DNA of 64,000 nt, taken from the NCBI RefSeq assembly GCF_000812565.1, contig NZ_JTAM01000025.1, positions 28,552 to 92,551 of the forward strand, in the 5' to 3' direction. The number at the start of each line of letters is the position of its first letter. Position 1 is the stretch's first letter. Source of the DNA: Flammeovirga sp. OC4 (GTDB lineage: Bacteria; Bacteroidota; Bacteroidia; Cytophagales; Flammeovirgaceae). A model generated the notes under the pieces. It saw nothing but the letters and a program-made list of their open reading frames with translations. It was not told where the DNA came from and did not search any database. Positions 18,828 to 28,200 of this stretch are shown here, in pieces. The position numbers were made by a program, and so were the translations under genes.

Positions 18828-19933
18828 ACACTGTCAACGCCTCCAAATTGAACAGCCACATTCCATTGATAGGCATCTTTTGGAATTTCAAAAGAGGTTA
18901 AAAATGTTTTTTCTGTTGATGCCAATGTGAATTGATTAGAATTGACATCATGGTTTGTAAAACCTCCCTCACCGTCAGGAGTTCTATATCTGAAATTAAA
19001 TCTAAACTTGACTCCTTCATCATTGGATGCTGTCGCTTTAGCAGAAAGCTCAAACGTTACGTTCTCATTTTCCTGAGGTAATGCAATATTTTGCCAAGGC
19101 AAGGCCATCACCAATGTACTCCAGTTTCCTGTTATAGCATCTACTTTATTGATAAGCACTTTGTTATAGTTGGTAGTACCTTCAATAGCTTGAATAGTGT
19201 TAGGTGCTGTAGCTAATGTATTGGACCAAATTGCCAATGTTGGGTTTCCTAAAGCATCTGCAAACTTATCATCTGGAATAAGATTATCCGGATCACTTGG
19301 TTCTTGTGGCTTATCTTCCTCATCAGTATCTAACGTCAATGAAGGCTCGTAAAAATAGATATCGCCAACAGCACCACTTTTACTACCGCCAAATTGAATA
19401 TCAAGATTCCATTGGAAAGCGTCATTAGGAACTTCAATAGGAACAATAAACTCTTGTTCTGAACTCGTAAGTTCAAAAACATCTGAATAAACGTTATTGT
19501 TGACAATTTGATCATCTCCGTCTTTTGTTCTATAACGGAAGTAAAATCTGAACTTTACACCATCATCATTTGATGCTTTTAATTTTCCAGATAAAATGAA
19601 ATTGACATTTCCTTCTTGAGTACTAAGATCAATATCTTGCCAAGTTATACCCATTTTAAGGGTATTCCAATTCCCAGAAACATCAGTCTTGGAAATTAAA
19701 ATTTGATGATTGTCTCCTGTTCCTGCTACTGCTGTAATTGAATTAGGAGCCGAAGCCACTGTATTCGACCATTCTTCTAAAGAAGGGTTTCCATCACCGT
19801 CTTTGAATTGGTGATTAGGAACTAAATTGCTAGCAGAAGAAAGTGATAAAAGTGGAGCATTTATGTTTGCAAATACAGATGAAATGCAAATCATGAGTAC
19901 GCTTGCTAATAAAAAAGTAGTTTTAAATTTCAT
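18791..19933 (-). CDS. N-terminal part of frameshifted secreted protein (two carbohydrate-binding-like domains)
   Basis: The frame starts at the Met of MKFKTTFLLASVLMICISS, a signal peptide. Upstream in-frame ATGs would only lengthen the leader. Two related domains of about 160 residues follow (SASNLVPNHQFKDGDGNPSL and DNLIPDDKFADALGNPTL). Both contain FRFxFRYRTxDG and end with AFQWNLDIQFGG or AYQWNVAVQFGG, in the style of CBM4/9 jelly-roll modules. After the second FGGVDS the frame reads into a stop at 18791. The first domain instead continues GAVGDIYFYEPSL, and the other frame supplies the matching APGEITFSHPLLKI, so a single missing base near 18827 explains the break. It lies in a minus-strand run with mutarotase and fucosidase genes. 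Confidence 0.75.
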   Translation of the reverse strand: MKFKTTFLLASVLMICISSVFANINAPLLSLSSASNLVPNHQFKDGDGNPSLEEWSNTVASAPNSITAVAGTGDNHQILISKTDVSGNWNTLKMGITWQDIDLSTQEGNVNFILSGKLKASNDDGVKFRFYFRYRTKDGDDQIVNNNVYSDVFELTSSEQEFIVPIEVPNDAFQWNLDIQFGGSKSGAVGDIYFYEPSLTLDTDEEDKPQEPSDPDNLIPDDKFADALGNPTLAIWSNTLATAPNTIQAIEGTTNYNKVLINKVDAITGNWSTLVMALPWQNIALPQENENVTFELSAKATASNDEGVKFRFNFRYRTPDGEGGFTNHDVNSNQFTLASTEKTFLTSFEIPKDAYQWNVAVQFGGVDSVLQEKLLSHIHC

Positions 19934-20040
19934 GCTTAATAAGTATACATTCATTTCATGTTTGAGAATGATCAAAATTATCTATTCACTTCTTTATCAT
20001 GTAATTAGTAGACATTGAATAGGAACCAATAATTGTTATT

Positions 20041-20069
20041 TACCCCTAATTCTTAGTAAAAATACCCTG
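20041..20069 (-). promoter_or_regulatory. Paired G-tract element upstream of Ig-repeat gene
   Basis: Read on the minus strand, the sequence holds CAGGGTATTT and, 21 bases on, TTAGGGGTA. The pair lies about 110 bases before the start codon. Similar paired or single G-tracts stand upstream of SusC (29561) and of the 58.7-kb lipoprotein gene (58597-58632). An activator site is inferred, not shown. Confidence 0.35.
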
Positions 20070-20131
20070 TAAGTCTTTTCGTTAGGAAGTCTAAAATACT
20101 GATTAAAAAAATGAATCCATCATCTCAATCA

Positions 20132-21253
20132 TTAATTATTCAATTTTTGATCTATGCCGAACTGATAGATCACGGTTTCCTTGTAGGTTTCACCCGCTTT
20201 CACTAATGAAGATGGGAAATTAGGGTGATTTGGTGTATCGGGTAGATGTTGTGTTTCCAAACAGAAAGCGATATGTTTTCCATAAGCTTTACCTTGTTTT
20301 CCAACAAACTTTCCATCTAATGAGTTACCCGTATAAAATTGTACTGAAGGTTGAGTGGTGAGCACATTTAAAGTTCTTCCTGAAGCTGGATCTACAATCT
20401 CGATGACCTTCTTTAATTTTCCATTTTCTTTATTGAAAACATAACAGAAATGATAACCGTTATTATTTAGCTTAAAAATATTTTCACCTATAGCTTTTTG
20501 AACAGTCAAATCCTTTTCTGTATTTCTGATGTCTTCTAATTGTCCTGTAGGTACAATATCTTGATCTATTGCAGTGATTGAATTGGCATCAATTTTAATT
20601 TTTTGATCTAGAATTGTATTCTTCATTCCATTTAAATTAAAATAAGAATGATTGGTCATACTGATGTGTGTGTCTTTGTCAGTGGTAGCTTCAAAATCAA
20701 TTCTAATTTCATTTTTGTCAGTCAATGTATAGGTCACCTTGGATTGTACATTACCAGGAAATCCATTGGATCCATCTTTTGAAAAATATGAAAAAATAAC
20801 CCCAGCTTGATGTTTATCTTTAAAAGTCTTCTCCACTTTCCATACGGCACTACTAAACTCTCCGCCACCATGAATAGCGTGTTTTCCTCCTTTGGTATTC
20901 AATTGGTATTTCACACCCTCAATTTCAAATTCACCATTTCTAATTCGATTGGCAAAACGACCGACAGTCGCTCCAAAAAGAGGGTTCGGCTTTTGGTATT
21001 GGGCTAGATTATCAAAACCCAATACTACATCTTCCATTTTTTGATTTCGATCAGGCACTTCAGCTTTTACTAAAATAGCACCATAGTTGGTAAGCTGAAT
21101 ATGCATGCCTTTTGGATTTTTAATATCCAATAAAAATATCTTTTCTGTACCGTCTTTTCCCCACTCTTTTTGCGAAAGAGAAAAACGTTTTTTCTGAGCA
21201 AGACTAATCTGAGTAATGAACAGAAAAAGTAAAGTAATAAAGCGTAATTTCAT
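20132..21253 (-). CDS. galM: Aldose 1-epimerase (mutarotase), periplasmic
   Basis: A 373-residue mutarotase that interconverts alpha and beta anomers of free aldoses such as galactose or glucose. The signal peptide (about 1-19, ending SLAQ) places it in the periplasm. Family marks are LTNYGAIL, the substrate-binding stretch FGATVGRFANRIRNG, GGKHAIHGG, the catalytic base-side His202 in MTNHSYFNLNG, and the catalytic Glu333 in FCLETQHLPDTPNHPNFPS. Length is normal. It follows the smaller GH29 gene by 15 bases, so the two are co-transcribed. Sugars released by the fucosidases and GH2 are plausible substrates; whether it prefers galactose or fucose cannot be read. Confidence 0.9.
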   Translation of the reverse strand: MKLRFITLLFLFITQISLAQKKRFSLSQKEWGKDGTEKIFLLDIKNPKGMHIQLTNYGAILVKAEVPDRNQKMEDVVLGFDNLAQYQKPNPLFGATVGRFANRIRNGEFEIEGVKYQLNTKGGKHAIHGGGEFSSAVWKVEKTFKDKHQAGVIFSYFSKDGSNGFPGNVQSKVTYTLTDKNEIRIDFEATTDKDTHISMTNHSYFNLNGMKNTILDQKIKIDANSITAIDQDIVPTGQLEDIRNTEKDLTVQKAIGENIFKLNNNGYHFCYVFNKENGKLKKVIEIVDPASGRTLNVLTTQPSVQFYTGNSLDGKFVGKQGKAYGKHIAFCLETQHLPDTPNHPNFPSSLVKAGETYKETVIYQFGIDQKLNN

Positions 21254-21268
21254 TTCGATTAGTCGTTT

Positions 21269-22795
21269 TTATAGTAATTTGTTTTGAAATTCAATTTCAA
21301 AAGAACGTGCATATTTACTAGGTCTATCTTTAGATAGAAAAACGGAAAGTCCTCCATCTGTTTGCTTCCATTCTACTTTCTCTTCACTACCTAACAACCT
21401 GATATGTCTGATATTAAACTGAGAATCTACATTAGACAATTCAGGTATTTCCAATTCACCATCCTCTGAATTACTCATCAAAAAGACATACAACTTGCCA
21501 TTATTTTTGGTGAAGCGGTAACTATCTTGTGTGGAATAATTGAGTTTGAATTGCTTTGAAAAAGAACCTTTATAACTGGTCAATGATCCCTTTCCATATG
21601 TAACCCAAGGTGTTGCACCAAAAATTGCATCCTCATTAATGTCAATCCATGCACCTATTCCTTTTAATATCTCTTTTTGAGCTTCAGGAATAGTACCATC
21701 AGCATTGGGGGAAATGTGCAATAGTACATTTCCATTTTTACTGATGATATCAATAAAGTCTTCAATAACTCTTCTTGTTTTCTTGTTCTTTAATTCACCA
21801 GTAGAATAATTTGTATATTTTGCCAACTGAATGTTCGCTTGCCACGTTTCGTCTTTAATCTCTCTTACTTTGGAGTGATTAAAATTCATCACGTTAGTAC
21901 CTTTAGGAAGTGCATTTGTATATTTACTTTGAGTCTGTAACACCACCCCTTTATCCCAATCAATCCCTTTGTTATAATAATACAAAGCTAACCTTTCATG
22001 ATAAGGCTTGAATTCATTTTTATTCATAAAGAAATCAAACCACATCAAATCAGGCTCATATTGATCTATAATATCAGTGGTTCTATTCCACCAATGATCA
22101 ATGAAAGTCTGACTTACAGGTTGTGTTGGAAATTGAGAAGCCAAATCCAATATTCTGTTGGCCTTTTGAAGGTCTGACTTTGAGCTGTAAAAATTCCAAT
22201 TGTAAGCAAAGTGCGAAGACAAGCCCACTTTTAAGTGCTGCTTTTTAGAGGCTTGCATTAATTCTTTTGTAAGGTCTCTTTTTGGACCTTGATTGACACT
22301 GTTAAAAGTAGTGTGGTTTGAATTGTACATTGCAAAACCATCATGATGTTCTGCAATTGAAATTATATACTGAGCACCCGATTCTTTGAATAAACTGGCC
22401 CATTCATCTGCATTAAAAGATTCGGCGGTATATTGTGGTATAAAATCCTCATATCTTACACTAGTTCCATAATTTGCTTTATGAAAATCATGCAACGGGT
22501 GTGGCACTCTATTGATTACTTTACCATTAGCATTGTATTGTACACTATCAAAATCCATCCATCTCGCATAAAAAGGAGTTTTGATTTTTGGTACATTAAA
22601 AATACCCCATTCTACAAAAACTCCTAACTTTGCATCTTTGAACCATTGGGGTACTTTATAGCTTTGAACCGATTCCCAATTGGTATCGTAGGCATAATGT
22701 TGTGGTTTTTCGGAATGGGTTCTAATCATCGAAAAACTATAAATGGCGAAAAATGTTAAGCATACTGCTAGAGCCTTGATCATTTTTATTTTCAT
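21269..22795 (-). CDS. GH29 alpha-L-fucosidase-like enzyme with HWG to EWG change
   Basis: A 508-residue secreted GH29 enzyme. The signal peptide covers about residues 1-23 and has no lipobox. The nucleophile is expected at Asp254 in PDLMWFDFF. The substrate His pair is retained at 150-151 (IAEHHDGFAMYNS), and the barrel end NGNVLLHISPNADG is canonical. The usual N-terminal substrate-binding motif F(G)IFxHWG reads GVFVEWGIF, with Glu62 in place of His. This may change specificity. A beta-sandwich domain ends the protein (about 400-505). It is the second GH29 in the locus, after a repeat-filled gap from the larger fucosidase and 15 bases before the mutarotase gene. Terminal alpha-L-fucose is the family substrate, though some members accept alpha-L-galactose. 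Confidence 0.88.
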   Translation of the reverse strand: MKIKMIKALAVCLTFFAIYSFSMIRTHSEKPQHYAYDTNWESVQSYKVPQWFKDAKLGVFVEWGIFNVPKIKTPFYARWMDFDSVQYNANGKVINRVPHPLHDFHKANYGTSVRYEDFIPQYTAESFNADEWASLFKESGAQYIISIAEHHDGFAMYNSNHTTFNSVNQGPKRDLTKELMQASKKQHLKVGLSSHFAYNWNFYSSKSDLQKANRILDLASQFPTQPVSQTFIDHWWNRTTDIIDQYEPDLMWFDFFMNKNEFKPYHERLALYYYNKGIDWDKGVVLQTQSKYTNALPKGTNVMNFNHSKVREIKDETWQANIQLAKYTNYSTGELKNKKTRRVIEDFIDIISKNGNVLLHISPNADGTIPEAQKEILKGIGAWIDINEDAIFGATPWVTYGKGSLTSYKGSFSKQFKLNYSTQDSYRFTKNNGKLYVFLMSNSEDGELEIPELSNVDSQFNIRHIRLLGSEEKVEWKQTDGGLSVFLSKDRPSKYARSFEIEFQNKLL

Positions 22796-22815
22796 TTCAT
22801 AGCATATTTAATGAT

Positions 22816-22896
22816 GTAGGGGTAGACCTATATGTCTACCCACATTTGATTTGTTGGTGGAGCGTGATGGGTAGACACATAGGTCTACCCCTACGT
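22816..22896. repeat. Palindromic repeat B, inverted pair, copy 1
   Basis: GTAGGGGTAGACCTATATGT... (22816-22841) and its inverse, GGGTAGACACATAGGTCTAC... (22869-22896), form a long hairpin with a 27-base spacer. Each arm is itself partly palindromic (GTAGACC/GGTCTAC). The same unit is at 35981-36009, 36149-36177 and 57148-57178. It lies between the two fucosidase genes. Confidence 0.8.
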
Positions 22897-22904
22897 ACGG
22901 ACAA

Positions 22905-24506
22905 TTACAACGTTTGCTCGAATTCTCCTCCCAATTCAGTTTCTTTGTAGCCTTCGCATAAGATTCTGAATGCATGAGCGAATTTTGTTGGGAATGACTT
23001 TGGTCGTTTGATCACTAGTCCTTCGTCTGTTCTTTCCCACTTCAATTCTTCATTACTACCTAAAAGTGTCACCTTTTCGATCTTGTTATTCAATAGACCA
23101 ATGGCAGTACTTAATGATTTGATCTTGATGTCACCTTTTGGGGTATCCATCACTAAAGCATAGAATTCACTGTTACTTTTCTTCGTGAAACGGATATCAT
23201 TTTCTTTATATCTAATTTTCTTTCTTTCGATCTTATGACCGCCAGCAGGAAGTCTTGTAGGACCTTCACCGAAAATAGTCCAAGGTCTTGTACCGTAGAT
23301 AGCGTCACCATTTACCGCTAACCATTCGCCCATGTCTACTAAAAGGTTTTCCATTTCAACAGGTATTGTACCGTCAGGGTTTGGAGGCACGTTCAATAAC
23401 ATGTTACCATTTTTGGCTACGATATCAATCAAAATATCAACAAGTTCATCTGATGAAACGAATTTTGCATTTGATCTGTAGAACCACGTACCTGGAGATG
23501 TATCCGTAATCCAAGCATCTTGTTTTGGTTGATTTGGTCTACCTCTTTCGTAATCACGAATTGCTGAAATTTCAGGGAAAGTTTCTTCTTTGAAAAGCAC
23601 CGCTACTTCTTTGTTCCACTCTTCACCTTTGTTGTAGTAATACGCCAAGAATTTCTTTCTGCTCTCTTCGTTCATGTTTTCCAACCACCAGTCAAACCAA
23701 ATGATATCAGGTTGATAGTTGTCGATATATTCTTTTAACTTGGCCCACCATTCTTTGTAGAATCTTTCTGTAGGCTCATTGTTATAGAAATCGTGTGGAT
23801 CAGTGTATAAATCATAATCTTCTGGATCTACACCACCGTATTCATGGGCTGGTGCGAAATATTTCCAAGTAAAGGCATGGTGGAAAGAAGCGATAAACTT
23901 CATTCCTCTTTTCTCTACTTCAGATTTTAGTTCTTTAGATACATCTATTCCTCCATAATTGACAGAGTTCCAACGAGTGGCTTTACTATCCCACATCGCA
24001 AAGTTGTCATGGTGCATTGCTACTGGACCTGCATATTTCGCTCCTGACTTTTCAAATAATTCAGCCCATTTTTGTGGATCAAAACCTGTTGGTTTGAAAT
24101 TTTCAATCAGATACTTGTAACCGAACTCGGCTGGATCACCAAATTGCTCCACATGGTGTAAATAGTTTGTTGTAGGACTATCGTTGACTGTACCGTCCTT
24201 TCGATTGGGCAATTTACCGGTCTTCCAATTAGGAATACCATTTTTACCATACATCATCATACCGTGCCATCCTGCTAATTTTTGCTTTGGCTTCATATTA
24301 ACAAATGCACCAGAAATTGGTCCCCAGTGGGTGTATATTCCAAACTTGGCATCTCTAAACCAGTCTGGTGATTTGTTCACCTTGGCTAAGGACTCCCAAT
24401 CTTCCGTAAATTTTTCTGTTGATTTTAGCTCCTGCTGTTTTGGTTGCATTTGGCAAGCACCCAATGCGCACATAACAGACAGCGAAATTGTTTTCATTAC
24501 TTTCAT
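22905..24506 (-). CDS. GH29 alpha-L-fucosidase, lipoprotein
   Basis: A 533-residue GH29 fucosidase anchored by a lipid. The leader MKTISLSVMCALGAC (start at the first or fourth codon) has a perfect LGAC lipobox at Cys18. Canonical sites are present: His60 in GIYTHWGPISG, the His pair 165-166 in AMHHDNFAMWDS, and the expected nucleophile Asp272 in PDIIWFDWWLEN. NGNMLLNVPPNPDG closes the barrel. A C-terminal beta domain follows (about 420-520). Compared with the neighbouring GH29 it keeps all family residues. It is the first gene of the minus-strand PUL run. It removes terminal alpha-L-fucose (or a similar 6-deoxyhexose), probably at the inner or outer face of the outer membrane. Confidence 0.9.
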   Translation of the reverse strand: MKVMKTISLSVMCALGACQMQPKQQELKSTEKFTEDWESLAKVNKSPDWFRDAKFGIYTHWGPISGAFVNMKPKQKLAGWHGMMMYGKNGIPNWKTGKLPNRKDGTVNDSPTTNYLHHVEQFGDPAEFGYKYLIENFKPTGFDPQKWAELFEKSGAKYAGPVAMHHDNFAMWDSKATRWNSVNYGGIDVSKELKSEVEKRGMKFIASFHHAFTWKYFAPAHEYGGVDPEDYDLYTDPHDFYNNEPTERFYKEWWAKLKEYIDNYQPDIIWFDWWLENMNEESRKKFLAYYYNKGEEWNKEVAVLFKEETFPEISAIRDYERGRPNQPKQDAWITDTSPGTWFYRSNAKFVSSDELVDILIDIVAKNGNMLLNVPPNPDGTIPVEMENLLVDMGEWLAVNGDAIYGTRPWTIFGEGPTRLPAGGHKIERKKIRYKENDIRFTKKSNSEFYALVMDTPKGDIKIKSLSTAIGLLNNKIEKVTLLGSNEELKWERTDEGLVIKRPKSFPTKFAHAFRILCEGYKETELGGEFEQTL

Positions 24507-25263
24507 ACTCTCTTATTTTTTAAAGGAGCACTAAGGCAAAAACAAACGAATGTTTCGTGCACCATAGTTAAAACTATGGGCAGGTGATAGTCCCACCTAA
24601 TCAAGACTGAAGTCTTGAAAGTTGGAAACGTAAGCAACACTTCAGTATTGGTGAAGTCAATATCACCTGCCCATGACTTCAGTCATGGTGCACGATATTT
24701 TGTCCCTTTACTTTTGTCCTAGTACTTAAGTCCACGACTCTTAGATTTGATTTCAAAAAGCAAACAGAAAAGTATTTCCCGTTTTGCTTGAAACAAATGT
24801 AGATTGATACAATGGGAAGGCTAGAGAATTTTAGTAAATCAATAGGGGGAATAATCCATCGATCGAAAAACAAGTGGTTTTAATGAGAGATTGACCTTTT
24901 TGAAAATATCAGCCCACGCGATGGTCATTTTTAATAAATATTATCTTTTAACAAGCTGCCGATTCATTACATCAATAGATAATATTAATACATAAACCTT
25001 ATTTTTGTGTAAGAATCATTTTTTAGACTAAATACGACTAACCTTGAAAATAGAACCACTTGATTTTAGTGCTGATTAGCGGGTGTTATTTTGAAAAAGT
25101 ACCCTATTGGGCGAAAAATAGGGATAAATAATACTAATTTCACCCTTGTAAATAATTACACCACATGAATGAGTGCTTCGTTCACTAACACATCGAAAGG
25201 GCTATAAACAGTGCTTTTGATAAGACTTTTTTGATACACTATCCACATTAATGAAATGAATTT
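24507..25263. promoter_or_regulatory. Divergent intergenic region fucosidase / hybrid sensor
   Basis: This 757-base region carries the promoters of the minus-strand fucosidase run and of the sensor gene. It contains repeat C (24555-24695), a G-tract element AATAGGGGGAATAA (24841-24854) and a hairpin CCCTATT/AATAGGG with an 8-base loop (25102-25123), about 140 bases before the sensor start. The 64-codon frame at 24679-24873 has no support. Confidence 0.45.
24555..24695. repeat. Paired-arm repeat C (REPIN-like)
   Basis: Arms TCGTGCACCATAGTTAAAAC... (24555-24589) and TATCACCTGCCCATGACTTC... (24661-24695) are inverted copies. Each arm has its own small hairpin (CATAGTTAAAACTATG; CATGACTTCAGTCATG) whose loop bases differ. 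A further stem-prone segment lies between (GACTGAAGTC, CTTCAGTATTGGTGAAG). The structure resembles REP doublets mobilised by RAYT transposases; no such transposase is in the window. Confidence 0.75.
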
Positions 25264-28200
25264 ATGAAAAACAACTACTCCATAATCAACAGGAAAATAA
25301 TCGCTAAAATTACCCTATTACTGTTTTCATTTTTCGCGCATTCATTATTTGCACAAGAAAATGAGATCGTTTTTGATATAGAATTATATGCTACTAAAAA
25401 CGGCTTAATACAAAATGATATCACAAGCATTTATCAAGACAGTAAGGGTTTGATGTGGTTCGGTACAAATGCGGGCATCAGTAAATTTGATGGTTATAGT
25501 TTCACTAACTATAGCATGGATACACATCAATTGACCTCTAATATTATTAGTTGCTTTCAAGAAGATCAATACCATAATCTATGGATCGGTTTGCTGAATT
25601 CTGGAATCTGCCGTTTGAATTTAGAAACAGGTGAAATGACTTCTTTTCGAAATACTAATGGATCAAAAATTTTAAGTTCAAACAACGTTTTTTCACTGGC
25701 ATTGGATGAGGACGGAAACTTGTGGATTGGAACTACGAAAGGATTAAACTGTATACCAACCGAGGAGTTGACCAAAGATACATTCAAGGCAAAAAAATAT
25801 TACGCCAATCACCATAATTCCAAAAGCATTTTATCTAATCAAGTTACCAAACTTTTTAATGATAGAAATGGAAATTTATGGGTTGGAACCAAAAAAGGTT
25901 TACAAATCGCAATTAAACCATCCAATAATCAACCTTCTTATACCTTCAAAGAAATCTCCAATACCAAACTCCCCCCTGTTAAAGATATCAAGGAATCTGA
26001 AGAAGGTGTTTATTTCTGCGGTCCACACGGGGTTCATCTTTTTAATGAAGAAAAGTCTACACTTCGAAAAGTTTCTACGGGGCGTTTTAATACACTTTGC
26101 ATTGACCCTAACAAACACTTACTAGGTGGTACTCGAAAAGGGTTGATTTTTATGGAATATGATGAAATTAGTGGTACTTATATTAAGAAAAAGCATATTC
26201 ATAGTGAGAACTTTGATGCATTAAAAATCAACATTATCACTGAAGTATTTAAGGATAAGTTAGGTGTAATTTGGATTGGCACTAAAGGAGGTGGTATTAT
26301 CAAATATAACCCTAATGGCAAACGTTTTAAAGACATCTATAAAACCAATGATAAAACAAGCATTTCTTACAACAAAATAAGGTCTATATACGAAGACAGC
26401 AAAGGAAGATTATGGATTGGAACGCAAGGAGGAGCGTTAAATGTACTGGAAAATTCGAATGAAGGATTGGACCACGGTTATAAAGACCTCACGTTTGAAA
26501 AAATAAAATCGAATACCATTTTCGATATCACCGAATGGAATGATCAACTTATTTTTGGCATTCGAAAAAAAGGCAAAGTGTATCAACTTGATATTGATAC
26601 GGATCTTGAACAGAATACTGGCTTGACCGCTCAAAACCTATTAGCCGTTAATGAGGATGCCCCTGCCTTTTCGGTTAAAAGTGATGGTGATGATGTGATA
26701 TGGCTGGGTTCTTATGGTGATGGGTTGATCAGAGGTATTAGAAAAGGGAATAAAATTGAATGGACGAACATTACGAATCAAAAAGATTTGAAAAATGAGA
26801 GGGTGAAACAAATTCGCAGTATTTTGATTGATAGCTATGGTAATCTTTGGGTGGGGTCTTCACAAGGTTTGGTTTTTATTCCTAAGGATCAAAAGTTGAA
26901 AGAAAAACCTGAATTTGAACTCTATAAAAATCAACCGGATCAGAATAACAGCCTTTCATATAATTACGTCTTACCCGTTTTTGAAGCCTCAAACGGTGAA
27001 ATTTGGATTGGAACAATGGGTGGTGGATTAAATATTTTCAACCCAGAAAATGTAAAGGATGAGGAAATTATTTTTGAACATATCAAAATTAAAGATGGAC
27101 TTCCGAGTAATATCATCAAATCAATTTTGGAAGACGACTATCAAAACCTTTGGATCAGTAGTAATCATGGTATCACCAAAATCAATTTAGATTCAAGAGA
27201 AATTAAAAACTACAATATCAGTGACGGCCTTCAGGATAATGAATTCAGTGATATGGCTTCATGTAAATTAAAGAATGGTGATTTGATGTTTGGCGGTGTA
27301 AATGGCATTAATTACTTCACTCCTCATGAAATTGTAGATGATTATTTAGTGGGAGATCTTGTCTTTACTGAATTGAGTGTATTGAACAAAACAATCCATG
27401 TCAATGACACGCTGGATGGTAATAAGATTTTAACCAAAAATATTCAGTATACCCAAAGCATTAAATTGAACCATGATCAGAATAGCTTTGCAGTACAGTT
27501 TGCTGGTTTGCATTTTGGGTCTCCTTATAAAAACAAATACAAGTACAAATTGAATGGTTTTGATGAAGATTGGATTACTACAGATGCTGATTTTAGAATT
27601 GCAAAATATACCAATCTATCTCCAGGAAGTTATACTTTGGAAGTGAAAGCCTCTAATGGTGACAACATCTGGAATCCAAAATCATTATTCTTAGATATAG
27701 AAATTACTTCCCCTTGGTGGGCTACTGTTTGGGCCAAAATCCTTTATGCTGTAGCTATTATTTTCTTTGTTTATCTCTTTTCTAGGTTCTCATTGATTAC
27801 TGTCCAAAAGAGACATCAATTGGAATTAGAAAAGTTTGAAAGAGAAAAACTAGAGCATTTGAGTCAAATGAAGTTGCAATTCTTCACTAATATTTCTCAT
27901 GAATTGCGTACGCCTTTAACATTGATCCATACACCAATTGAACAACTTATTAGTAAAGGGAGTGCTTATTCTTCTTTGGAAAAAGAAAAGTATTATAAGT
28001 TGATTCATAAAAATGTCAATCACTTGATGAATCTTGTAAACCAACTGCTAGATTTTAGAAAAATGGAACAAGGGCATACTGCCCTCCAAGTAAAAGAAGG
28101 CGATTGGGTAGTTTTTACTGAACAGATTTATCATTCTTTTAAAGAGTTTGCCAATCATGAGCGTGTTGATTTTACATTGGACATCAAGACGCAAACTATA

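Noticed and set aside
24679..24873. 64-codon minus-strand frame between fucosidase and sensor genes
   Set aside because: It overlaps the right arm of repeat C, has no signal, domain or start context, and is longer than random only because the area has few stops.
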